From Cyclina sinensis (Eukaryota; Mollusca; Bivalvia; Venerida; Veneridae), in NCBI GenBank assembly GCA_012932295.1, contig JAAONU010000004.1, positions 9,114,630-9,178,629 on the forward strand: a stretch of 64,000 nucleotides of DNA, in the 5' to 3' direction. Positions 24,990 through 36,600 of the stretch are shown here, in pieces. Position numbers and translations under genes: made by a program. The notes beneath the pieces were generated by a model. It did no database searches and was not told where the DNA came from. It saw nothing but the letters and a program-made list of their open reading frames with translations. The stretch's first letter is position 1; each line of letters opens with the position of its first letter.

Positions 24990-26740
24990 GCAGTTAAAGA
25001 TATCCATCGCTTTGAAATTTATTACAAGGAAGAAGAAACAAGAATATCTTTTTAAAAAGACGATTGGCGTAGACACAGTACAAAATTAATGCTCAAGGAT
25101 ATAGTTTGTTTGGGATTTTTTTGGACATAGGCAAATATTGAACGCGCATAGTATTCGAAATTCAATGTCCTATTTCCAGAGCATTTAGGCTTTGCGCAAG
25201 AATGTTAAGTTTAATGCTAAAAATGTTGATATCATTTTCAGTAAAATAAATCAAATATTTAGTCATATTTATTATATATTTATTCCATTTATTATATTTT
25301 TCATGGTTCAAACGTTTTGATATTAATTTTTACGGCAATATTAATGCTCTTATTATTCCTTAATTTTCAGAAGCAACAATTACAAAACCTACCCTGAATT
25401 TTTGTAACAAAAACATGTTTAACCAATGGCAAACTTCCTTCCTCAGCTGAAGATTTGGTATTTAACAATTTCATTCGTTAAAAATGTAGGTCAAAATCGA
25501 TTGTGATACAGTTACGCAAAAATAAATATAAAAGACCCCTTTTTGATGAGATTTTACAACTTACTGATTTAACGAAAAATACTGTATCAAATGAAGAAAT
25601 ATAATAAAAAAGAAGATGCTGAGTAACTGCATTTATGATTCAAAAGATGATTCCGTTTGATCAAGTATGATATCCTTGCATTATTATTGAATTATTATTA
25701 TAAGGAAGCGTCTGTTTTCAAGTATAATGAACCATGATTGTAGAGGATCCAGTGTTGAAATTAGAACATAGAAAATGAGTGCATATCCAGGCTTTGTATC
25801 ATGGCATGTTTTGTCACTTACATTTCAAACTTAAGTTAACGTATCTATTCATAACTGCAATGTCATGGTCTGCTTTGAAGCGTAAATTAAAAACAACTTT
25901 GACACATATCGCGGAGATAATGATTCTTGAAATCTAAGAATTATCTTTAACAGAGAATACTTTTCTTATGTATGCAGAGATTTAAAGTAATTTGCAACCA
26001 CTGCAACTGGCTTCTTAGACAAACGCTTTAAAATTTCTTACGATGAGCTTTTATGATTCTCTAGTGTCCGGCATCAGCCGTTCGATGTCCGACGTCAGTA
26101 TGTGTCTTATAAATGCCCTGAACCATCTAACCCCAATAGAATGATATTAAGATGTCAAGACTGTTCAGGTCTATTGCATAAGTAGGTAACAAGAGCTAAA
26201 AATTGTTTGATAAAAATGGAGACTTAGATTTTTTAGTGTGGGTGGGGGGGGGGGGCAATTGATATTAATTATATAGGATGTACTAATGGTCCGGTAACAA
26301 GGTCGTTCAAATTATAACTCTTTTGTCATCATTGGTCCCGCTCAAAGGGAAACACAGAAACGTATTGGAAAATCGCAGAATTCTTATCTCTGTAACCACG
26401 AAGTGGATTTTATTGTGTTGATATTTTGCAAGGACCATTATCTTGGGGACTTCTGTACAATCGCTAAAGCTATTTTTAGGACTAATAGGTGACATGTTGA
26501 GCAAAATCTTACACTCATTGTAACCAGAAATTGGACGGCATTGATATGTTGTATGAACCTCTACCAAGTGTATTTAGATTACACCTCTAGTGCCCTAAAA
26601 TATTTATGCCTCTCTTATCTTGACCCTGTGATATACTTCTTTTTAGGCTTGGACTACATGTATACATGTTCTGTTTTCCCGTTCAACACTGATTAAATGT
26701 GCAGGGCCATTTTCGCTTTCTTGACTTCTAACACATAGTA
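24990..26740. other. Gene-free stretch upstream of the collagen C4-like gene
   Basis: AT-rich with no exon recognised. Includes a G run near 26245-26256 and a decayed dispersed repeat near 26280-26640 ('ggtccggtaacaaggtcgtt'), whose 86-residue minus-strand frame has no recognisable features. Confidence 0.4.
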
Positions 26741-26755
26741 GATAAGGATATGGTG

Positions 26756-26763
26756 TATATATA
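26756..26763 (+). promoter_or_regulatory. TATA box of the collagen C4-like gene
   Basis: TATATATA lies 50 nt before the start codon, a spacing that leaves a short 5' UTR of about 20-25 nt. No other core element was identified. Confidence 0.5.
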
Positions 26764-26812
26764 GCGAAAGAGAGTTTTGATAAATGCGTCAGCCAATGTT
26801 ACTTAAGTCAAA

Positions 26813-27041
26813 ATGAAAGCATTTTACATTTTGTATGCATTCATTACATTTTACGAAACTTTCGGTAAGTTTCACTCGAAAGAAGATGACAAACGTATTG
26901 TAATGCACAGTGATATGGACTTGCTTGCACAGATCACGTCTTTAAAAACTGAAACAAACAATTTGGTTACGGAGATCACCTCTTTAAAAACTGAAATAAA
27001 CGATCTTAAAGCACAGCTAAAACAAGTCCAATCTGTAACAG
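26813..27041 (+). CDS. Collagen C4-like gene exon 1 (signal peptide and coiled coil)
   Basis: ATG follows aagtcaaa. Encodes the hydrophobic leader, a charged spacer (HSKEDDKRIVMHSD) and two similar heptad blocks. Ends in phase 1 before donor gtacgt; the open frame continues into the intron to 27187. Confidence 0.85.
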
Positions 27042-29442
27042 GTACGTGTAAAAATATTCATGTTCAAATAATATTTCTGTGTATTTTTGTTTTCGATTTC
27101 GTCTGTGCTTCTGAAATTGACCGCTTCAAAGGAATTATATTTGACTGTAAATCCACTTGTCCAGTGATTGATTGGAGTCCTGTTTGACTTATATGTAAGG
27201 TTGGCAACATCATGCAAAGATATTTCAAAATAATTCAACGTAACGGAATGAATTGTTTTACAGGCTGATTTATTTTGTTAGCTTTAAGGCAGCTATTTCT
27301 GGTGAATGCCAAAAAAACTCGCAAAGAGGCAGTTTCATTTAAATGTATACATATGATGCAGAGAAAAAATATTGTTCCACTGAAAACTTAAATTAATCAA
27401 ATCGTAGACGCAGTTGCATTGTCTTTTTTTAACCGAGTTCCTGTAAATATTTGAAGTATATTTTATATTATAATTTTAGGTTCCAGTTCGTCCTACATCA
27501 GATGGGGTAGGACCGAATGTCCTGGGAACGGAACATCAGTAATATATAAAGGTAAAACATGGCCCGCTTGTCGTTGTTTCCATGATATCTTGAACCAGAA
27601 GAATGATGATGTTGATGAAGATTAACTAAACTGACAAGGCGCTTGATTCAACAACCCAAGTTTATCATTCAAACGCTTTGGAAATATGTTATACTGCCAT
27701 AGTTCAGCCGTTATTCGTCAATGTAATTGGTCCATTTTTTGGTCGTCTTTTTCGAAGAAAAGGTACGAGCTATCGTGGTCACTAGGTCGTCGTCATTGTC
27801 GCGGAAGGCGTCGTGCAAAAACTTAAATGTAGCTGAGTACTCATAAACAGTAAGGCGGAAAGTTAAGGTATTTGATCTGTAGCATTGTCTAGTGGACATC
27901 TATCGAGTTGGCTCAATTCTTGACCCCAAGGTCAATATTGGCTCCGCCCAGGGGGTCAATGAATGTAACATTACTTACATAGGAAAAACTAAAATCTTCC
28001 TCACTAAAGCAGCTTGACACAGAGCTTTTTAATTTAATGTGAAGCATCCTCAAGTAGACCTCTACCAAGTTATCCCTGGAGTCAAATATAGCCCCACATA
28101 AGTGGTCACTTTGATTTGCATAGTGTTATAAAGGGGAAAAAACTTCCTATGAGAAAACACAAAGCACTGACCTTTACTTTTTTTTGATGGGTAGGTGCAA
28201 CAACCACCTATATGAGGCATTCCCCCCATATACTTTTGATTTCTTTAATTTATTTAGATAGGTAGGTACTTGCCGCAAACGCCCTCACCACCACCACGGG
28301 GATCTTCTCCTCCTAACCCCAACCCCACCGCTACCCCAAGAAAAAAATGTAGGTACTTATGTAATTCTTGATGGAGACTTCAACTTTAACCTTGTTCAAT
28401 GGATGACCTTGACTTACTGACCTACTTCCATTTTTAACCTCCTTTTTAACTATTTCGTTTTTTTTCTGCCGACTTTATATTAATATACTGTTGTATTTTT
28501 ACCATCTGCCATTCGACATATGTTTTAGTTCTTCCCGTCCCCTCCCACTTCCCGCTTTGGTTTTAGGTGAGCGACCCAGGGCCATCATGGCCCTCTAGTG
28601 ATGATTTTATCCAGCGGGATGCTTTGCTTCCATGGTATTTTTTCCAGTTTTTAACAGTTACCCAATATATAATATTATCCTATTCAGTTCAGTTTTAAAA
28701 TCTTTTAACGACGAGCGTTGATCCGCGAAGCTCTTGTTAAATTTCGCTGCTGATCATTTTTAACAATGATAAGTAAGCATCAAACAACAATGAGAATCGA
28801 AATGATCGGAATTAAAATATTGGTATTCTATTTTTCTATAATTTAGCCGGATCAATTTATAGTAATGGCAAAAATGCCTTTTGGGTAGAACTCAACTTTG
28901 CGCTAAAAACTAACTCTTTAATATTTTTCACAGGTTATATGAGCGGTACATTCATAAGTACTCACTTAAACACACCTGGTGCAGGCGCAAACTATGTTTG
29001 TTTAGCTGACAAACCATCTTGGAATCATTATACAGATAGAAAAGATGGTGCAGTAACAATAACTGGAGTGGAGTATAATTTCTCTCCACATCGGTCTTCT
29101 GCAGTGCAAATTGATTTCTTTGGTACGTTTGTCGGGAGTAGCGAGGCACCATGTGTGGCCTGCAACGTTCCTCGGGACTCGAATATCATGATTCCTGGGA
29201 GACATGAATGCTTTGATGGTTGGACGAAGGAATATAGTGGCTATCTAGTGACAGGGTACTCCGGCTATGTTGATTCTTCAGAGTATGCTTGTTTAGACCG
29301 AAATCCAGAAGTTATCCCCCACAGTGGCAACACCGATTTAGAAAATAACTTGTATTTTGTTGAGGCTCACTGTGGGGGGACACTCACCTGTCCCCCTTAT
29401 GTCGGCGGTCGAGAGATTAGTTGCGTTGTTTGTTCTAAATAG
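26813..29442 (+). CDS. Secreted coiled-coil protein with short-chain collagen C4-like domain, 3 exons
   Basis: Exons 26813-27041, 27480-27551 and 28934-29442 join in phase 1 at GT-AG sites to give 269 aa. Residues 1-18 (MKAFYILYAFITFYETFG) look like a signal peptide. Residues ~30-74 form a heptad coiled coil with a repeated EITSLKTE unit, a likely oligomerising stalk. From YIRWGRTECPG onward the protein matches the C-terminal domain of 'short-chain collagen C4-like' proteins of molluscs and other invertebrates: GANYVCL, MIPGRHECFDGWTKEYSGYL, and a close of GREISCVVCSK. Cysteines sit in family positions (CVAC, YACLDRNPE, HCGG, CPP, CVVC), and NGTS is a possible N-glycosylation site. No Gly-X-Y repeat is present, so it is a globular domain on a coiled-coil stem. 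The function is unknown; an extracellular matrix or lectin-like immune role is only an inference. Confidence 0.88.
27480..27551 (+). CDS. Collagen C4-like gene exon 2
   Basis: A 72 bp exon between acceptor aattttag and donor gtaaaa, phase 1 to 1, too short for an ORF scan. Encodes SSSSYIRWGRTECPGNGTSV IYK, the conserved opening of the C4-like domain (Y.RWG...CP). Confidence 0.88.
27880..28180 (-). repeat. Family-A repeat units in the collagen C4-like gene intron 2
   Basis: Two units on the minus strand ('gaccccaaggtcaatattgg', 'ctctaccaagttatcc') inside the second intron. The rest of this 1.4 kb intron shows nothing further. Confidence 0.6.
28934..29442 (+). CDS. Collagen C4-like gene exon 3 (main domain)
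   Basis: Acceptor ttttcacag, phase 1, then 168 residues carrying most of the domain and all but one of its cysteines, ending CVVCSK and TAG. Confidence 0.9.
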
Positions 29443-29563
29443 TATTTCATATTTACATAGAGTAAAGGTATAAACATGTTTCTAATGCTAAACGTCTCCT
29501 TTTATATTATTCCTCCTGATAATAATAGTCACGTAATAACTAGGTAGACTGAATATAGAGTAA

Positions 29564-29573
29564 AATAAATAAA
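29564..29573 (+). terminator. Overlapping poly(A) signals of the collagen C4-like gene
   Basis: Two overlapping AATAAA hexamers lie about 120 nt after the stop codon at 29442. Confidence 0.5.
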
Positions 29574-29599
29574 AACTAAAGAACATCTGCATTTTTCCC

Positions 29600-30420
29600 A
29601 GGATAGTTATCTATTTGAAATGTACTCTGTAGGGTTCGAAAGTCGAAGAGAGTCACATAAAAATATGTTTATCTCGTAACAGTGAGACAGTGGTCTCATA
29701 ATGGCAAACTTCATCCTAATTAAAGATGATTCCTTAGCAAACAAAATTCCTAAGCTTATGGTGTAAATTTGTTCTATTACAAAAACAGTTTGTTCTTTCC
29801 CAGGTATATTACTTCCCTCTATACTCGCAAAATAGTTCCTTAATTTAATAAAGAAGTGCAATAATATTTTCAGTATAACAGTAGACCAAATATCCCCCCC
29901 CCCACACACACACACCTTTTTGTTGATGAAAATATAACTGGACATCTTTGTTATATTATGCAAATGTGAAAGGGTAAAACGTTCATCTATTCAAAAATCG
30001 GTGCTCTAAAATTGGAAATTTAAAATATTTCTTTTTTGTTTTGTTTTCTTTTTAATTTAAAAATGTAATTTAAACTAATTCCTTATACAATAAAACAGTC
30101 AGATCCCATTTTCTCGTGTGTATGGTTTATTTTTCTCCGTCTTGTTAAAAAGAATGTTAAATATTTCACTAACATGCCATAAAACTTTATTCGGGATAAC
30201 AGGAAAGGATTACAGAGTGATATTTATAGATATGGAAACTTCTGACGGGTAAAGGACATTCTACATATTGTGGACAATATTTATTGATTGAGGAGAGTTA
30301 CCGCGTGTTGACTATTCTTATTGATTGTTTAATTGGTTGAATGATTGATGGATTGATTGAGGACTTTTGACGCTTTTTTGACAGGATCATTATTTTGACG
30401 TGACTCCGATATTCAAATTG
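29600..30420. other. Intergenic region between collagen C4-like gene and HSPA12
   Basis: No exon is supported. There is a short C/CA tract at 29895-29913. A 118-residue minus-strand frame crosses it but has no homology signal and includes the simple repeat. Confidence 0.4.
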
Positions 30421-30424
30421 TGTT

Positions 30425-30477
30425 TATATTTTACTTCCGCGTTGACTTGTCGCTAGTTTCTGTTTCTGCGAAAAAAA
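30425..30477 (+). promoter_or_regulatory. HSPA12 5' flank with ETS-like site, no TATA
   Basis: The bases before the HSPA12 start include ACTTCCGC (about 30432-30439), which fits an ETS/GABP-type core. No TATA box or heat-shock element (repeated nGAAn) was seen nearby. The start of transcription is not determined. Confidence 0.25.
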
Positions 30478-30600
30478 ATGCAAATGGCGACAGGGAACAA
30501 GAAAGCGAGTAAACTGGTCGTTGCTGGGATTGACTTCGGTACAACTTACTCGGCGTATGCGTACTCCTTTAAACATCATTATGAAAGTGACCCTCTTAAG
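30478..30600 (+). CDS. HSPA12: HSPA12 exon 1 (start, phosphate-1 loop)
   Basis: Encodes 41 residues, including VVAGIDFGTTYSAYAYSF, the N-terminal ATP phosphate-binding motif of the Hsp70/actin fold. Ends in phase 0 at ...CTTAAG before a gtaaat donor. The open frame reads on into the intron only as far as about 30690. Confidence 0.92.
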
Positions 30601-33600
30601 GTAAATTCAACATATTTATTAAATAAACAGAAAATTGAACTTATCAAAACCTTTGACAGAAAATGCAAAACTATGTTAAGAATCGAATGATAGAAAAAAA
30701 TAATGATATTTTTCAAATCAAAGTTCAGTAACTAGTAATGAGTCAGTGGGACAGAGATGCCACAGCCATGATCGAATGTTGACAGATCATTAGCAGTTTG
30801 TTAAAATGTAAGAAGTGGCAGGTGGAATGAACAACTGTTTTAGGTAAGCAATGAACATATTACAGAAAAAACTTAATCCTTATTAAGTTGAAAACAGGTT
30901 ATAATTCTAACAATATTGGAAGTGTTACAATGACTTTCGAAAAGACACAGTAAGTTAGTAAGATCATAGGCTATCGGCGTGTGATAGAGACCCGCCGCCC
31001 CTCCCATGCTACGAATCTTGAATCACCTAAAAGCCTTCCCAGACTCTACTACCCCAAAACAGTAATTTTCTGTCATAAAATAATACAACATATGAAAATA
31101 ATACGGTACTTTCCAAAACTTATCCAATGACATATACTATATATGCCGTAAAATGTGCGGAACATTCACTTTTAATTGAAATAAATTAAATGGAAAAGTG
31201 TCCTAATTTTGACAAAATTGGAGATTGCTTAATGCCTAATTTCGAAAGAAACATGTAGTTTTGTAAACATATTTATATGCAAAATATGAATTATATCTGT
31301 GCAAGCGTTTACCTTACAATGCCTGAAACTTCATTTTTAGAGAACTTTAGTCGTAAACGGGCCATAACTCTGATAAAATTAGAAAGGTCACGCCCAATTT
31401 CGACAGAAACCTGTAGTCTTATAAGGCACATACACTTACAAAATATTAATGAAATCTGTGCAAATACTTTCTTTAAATGCGCAGAAACTAACTGTAGACG
31501 CACGGATGGACAGACAGGTACAACATGGCAAGGGCATAATGAATAGCGCAATAAAACTTGAAAGCTTGCCATGTGCGTTCTCCTGTTGTTTACTGCTTCT
31601 GCTGTAGCAAGAACGTACGCTTTGCAAATCTGGATAGTTCTAGTATAGATTATATATAACAACCTTTCGATAGTGTAAAGACATGTCTAAATGTTCTTTT
31701 CTTCATATCATTTTGAATATTAAATTAAATTTTAATACTGTTCTTTGTTTTCTTGTTTAATGGTGTCTACAGACTTCTTACAATCTATACAGATTCTTTT
31801 TGATCAAAATAGAACTTAGATCTACACGTCATCACACTAAATTGCTATCCTGTTCTTGAAAGATTTTTTTTTCAATCCAACATAAATACGATAGGCATAC
31901 CAAAACTAGTCAGTTCAGTGGTAACGCTTTGGACTAATCTAGGGGTCTTGAGTTCGATTCACTGCTCCTCCACTTATGTTACTAATTGTTTTCCGGATGA
32001 AAATAAAGCAAGGTCCCATCTGTACTGTAATGTACATTAAACATGCAAAAGAACAGGGGATGTTTTTCTTTTACCTTGCACTGTCCCAAACAGCCTTTAA
32101 TAACTTAACTCTTCAGGGGGAAGTCGGTCGTTTGGGCAACCATTACCGACGATAAATAAACACAAATAGAAAAAAAGAGTTATCATATGCAAGGCAATCA
32201 GGCGTTTCATTTTTTTCTATTTTATTCTGTACGGATGAGTTTCTGAACAGGCAAAATTAGTTTGTGATAATTTATTAAATTGTTGAGCAGGAGTCAAGGC
32301 ATGTAAATCGTTATTATATATCTTTTCTCTTTACAGATATACAGTCATGTATGGACTGACGGAAAAGGGATTGTCTCTGCTAAAGTGCCAACAACTGTTT
32401 TGTTTGACAGAAATGGAGAATTCCATTCGTTTGGATACGAGGTAGGTAAAACCTGGACGTATAAGGTCATAAACCTGTGTTGTTGCTGACTAGAAAAATA
32501 TAAAAATATGACGAATTCTTACTCGTTAACTGTAACGTCAACAGAGTGTGTTCAATCCAGTCCAAAAGTCGTGACATTATCAACAATATGGTCACATTTT
32601 ACAATTTCAGGGTTTTCTGCGTTCAGACAATAGAGGTTTTTTTGCATATAAGTTGCGCCCAGCTTTTACCCTTACATGAGTCTTTATTTTCTGCCCCAGT
32701 CGTTTCATGGGAACGATCCTGGACCTGTGCTCCTTTGTGTGCGATTACCTTCAATGCCGAATGTTTTTGTTTTTATTAGACTTGTATATTATGAAGAAAA
32801 TAAAATTCTGTTGTACTGTTATGTTGCAGAGAAAATGAACATTTTCTTAAAAATTGGTAGGTTATTATAGTCATAATGCACAAGTAAAATATTTGAATCA
32901 GTATTTGATAAATATTATAATCTGTGTTTTAAAGGCAGAAGAACAGTATGCGCAGTTATCTTCCATGGATAAACACATTGGCTGGAAGTACTTTAGTCGT
33001 TTTAAAATGCTGCTCCACAACAAGTCTGTAAGTTTTACACATATTAATAATTAAATTTTAATATATTTTCATTTTAGAAGAGCGTTACATGTACATGTTT
33101 CCTTAAATTTAAAGGCTTTTTCCTTTATTTATTTGATTCAAAATAGCGATGTTTTACTAGTCTGACTGATATCACATTTACATCTATACCTGACTACTTT
33201 CAGCTGTCAGTAAACTGAGACTCTTTGAGAAAAATGACAGATATCAAAACAAACTCCAGGATATATAACTGGGGCTTCAAATTGATTATACCTATTTTCT
33301 CACCTATACTATATTAGTCACTTTTTAAAAGCAAAGTTTCGGGAAAACTGTAGAGATACTCAGTTTTTATATAGTTAAAATCCTTCAAACTAAGTCTGGT
33401 GAACCTAGGCCCAAGGACTTCCTAAATATCAAGCAGAAACTGTTTTGCTTTTCAAGGTTACCGTGACCTTGTCTTTGACCTAATAACCCTAAAAACTACA
33501 GGGGTCATCTAATTACCATGACCAACCTATCTATGAAGTTTTGAGGAGTTTTGTCCAAGCGTTCTGTAGTAATTGATCGGACACTATTTTGCTATACAAG

Positions 33601-36600
33601 GTCACTATGACACTGACCTTTGACCTGAAAAGCTATATTGGTCATCAACTGGCCATGACCAACCTATTTACCAAGTATGAGGAACCTGGGCCTAAGCATT
33701 CTATAGTTATTAATTGGAAATCATTTTGCTTTTCAAGGTCACTGTTACCTTGACCTTTGATCTGGTGATGTAAAAAAATGCAAGATACATTCACTAGTCA
33801 TGACCTATCTAAATACTAAGTTAAAACAACCTGAAACCAAGGGTTCTTTTAATTTTGATCGGAAACTATTTTTGCTATTCAAAGTCACTGTGACCTTGAC
33901 CTTTGACCTAAAAGTACAATTGATATCATCTAGCAGTCATGACCAGCCTACGTATCAAGTCTGAGGAAGGGAGGTCAAAGGATTTTTTAGATAATAATCG
34001 GAAACCAAAGTGTCTACCGACCGACCGATATTTGCAAAATTATTATGCCCCCTCATCTTCGACGGGGCCATAATCAAGAAAAAAATTGGCTGGAATGAAA
34101 TTTAAACGCACAACCTTTAGTGAAATTGTCTCTAACCTACATAGTTAGTTATTTTAATCGAATACTTTTTAAGGTAGACTTAAATGCATTTTGGATTTTA
34201 CTTACCCGAGATATGCATGAGCAGTGTATCGATGATTCAAATAACACTGTATAGAAAGCTTGAATGCTTAACATGTCTTGATTACATTGGAATAATAAGT
34301 ATATATCATGTTACAATATCTAAAATTTTCCTTTCGTATCAGTTTTGTCCATGTTTTAATGAGACAATTTAAAGTTTGCATGAAAACGTTCTCGTATTAA
34401 TTTACAAGCTTTTATTATCATATACACGTCGATAAACGACCGTATTATTGGAAACCCCTGGGGGTTGGGGGGAGCGTCCAGACTTCAGACTGATTTCAGA
34501 ATTGCTTTGCAGCTTTCTTACAATGAGTAAAAGTGTAGTGCACAAGAGCCATAACTCTGCCTGGTCCAATTTTTTTAATTATCTCCCCTCTGGAGATTTT
34601 TTTCTGGAGCATAACTTAAAAACTATGACGCAAATTGATGTGAAGTTTAAAGTATAGATAGCTGTAGACAAGGAGAAGTGTAGTGCTTAAGAAGCATCTC
34701 TGCCTTATCCAGTATTTGAGTAATTTCTCCTTCAGTTCCTCTAATGAATTATTGTACGGAGCATAACTTGAACACTATGAAAGGGATTGTCTTCACACTT
34801 AAGATAAAGAGATTGTAAGAAGTAAAAGTGCAGTGCACAAGAACCATAAGTGTGCCTGGTCCCATTTTTCAATTATCCCCCAACTTAAAAAAAATTGACT
34901 GTAGCATAACTATAAAACTATCATGTAAATAGATGTGAAACTCAAAAATGGATAGCAGATGACAAGGAAAAGTGCAGTGTGTAAAGAGAAACTCTATCTT
35001 AGCCAGATTTTAAGAATACATGTACTTCCCTTTATCATTTCTTTAATTAATTCTATAATGTCGGGAGCATAACTCGAACACAATAAAAGATATTGTCTTA
35101 AAAGATAACGATCGATGGTAAGAGGCAGAAGTGCAGCGCTCAAGAGCTATAAATTTATCTGGTCACAGATTTCAATTATCTCCTTCTTAGTATAGCATAA
35201 CTTTAAAACTATGAAGTGAATTGATGTGAAACTTTAAATATAAATAGATAATGGCAAGGAGAAGTGCAATGTCCAAGAAGCATTATTCTACCTTTTTCCT
35301 GTTTTTATTATTTCGCGTTTTTTATTATTATTATTATTTTATAATGAATTTTTGTCTGGATCATAACTTGAAGGGATTGACTTGAAATTTAAAACAAAGG
35401 TGATGATAAGTAGAAATGCATTGTATAAGAACCATAGCTGTAACTGATCCAAATTTTGAATTATCTCCTATCTTATTTTTTTTACCAGAGTTTAACTTTA
35501 TAAATGTGGAGAGAATTGATGTGAAACTAAATAACAGATGGCTGGCGATAAATAGAAGTGCAGAACCACAGACTCATAAATCTTTCTTTTCCAGGTTTTG
35601 AGTTATATCCCTTAACTTGAACACTATGAAAGGGATTACCTTAAAACTTAAAATAAAGATAGATTGTGCAGTGCACAAGAACCATAACTCTACCTGGTTT
35701 CATTTGAAACTTAAGATAAAGAGAGCTGGTTACAAGGAAAAGTGAATTGCTCAAGATGCATAACTCTTCCTCGTCCAGTTTAAGTTATTTACAATTTTTT
35801 GATATTAAAATGATTTTTTTTTCTGTCCAAAGCATAATGAAATGGGTTGACTTGAAATGTAAAATAAAGGTATGTTGTAACAAGTAGAAGTCCAAAGTGC
35901 AAGAAATATATCTCTTTCTTTTCTCATTTTTGAACTATCTTCCCTCTTTTAATGTTTTTGATTTCTAGATATTTTGTGGTATATATTAAAAAGAGACTTT
36001 GTGTTGTAAAAAAGTATTCTTGATGAATTTGAGGAATTCCAAAATATTTGTGCATTGCCATGTAAAATGTCTGGCATCATCAGTTCACAGCCTAGGCAGA
36101 CGGGCGTATATTGCTTCTGTTCTGTGTTGCTCTTGTTGTTTATTATTATTTGATGTTGATGTTTTGCAAGTTGAAAATTCAATTTAAACATATTGATTTC
36201 ATTTCATACTATTGGATTATCCAAATTTATTGTTCAGAACTTAATGCTGAAGACAAGAATACGTGATGATCAAGGCAAAAGCATGGAAGCGATAAAAGTT
36301 TTTTCGGCAGCTATACGTTACCTCAAAGAACATCTGCTCTCAAAGCTAAACGAGTCATACATTGCGAACAGAAATTCAGATGCCGCAAACGTTGACAAAA
36401 CACTTACTCAGGGGAAAACTGAAAGCAAAAGAGATGATTGCATCAATCCTGATGATATAATTTGGGTCCTTACTGTACCAGCTGTCTGGAACGATTCGGC
36501 TAAACAATTCATGAGGTCGGCGGCGGAGATGGTAAGTATTAAAACTGGTGATAATCTCTGATGGCAAATAATGGCCCACGAACAATATATGACAAGTACA

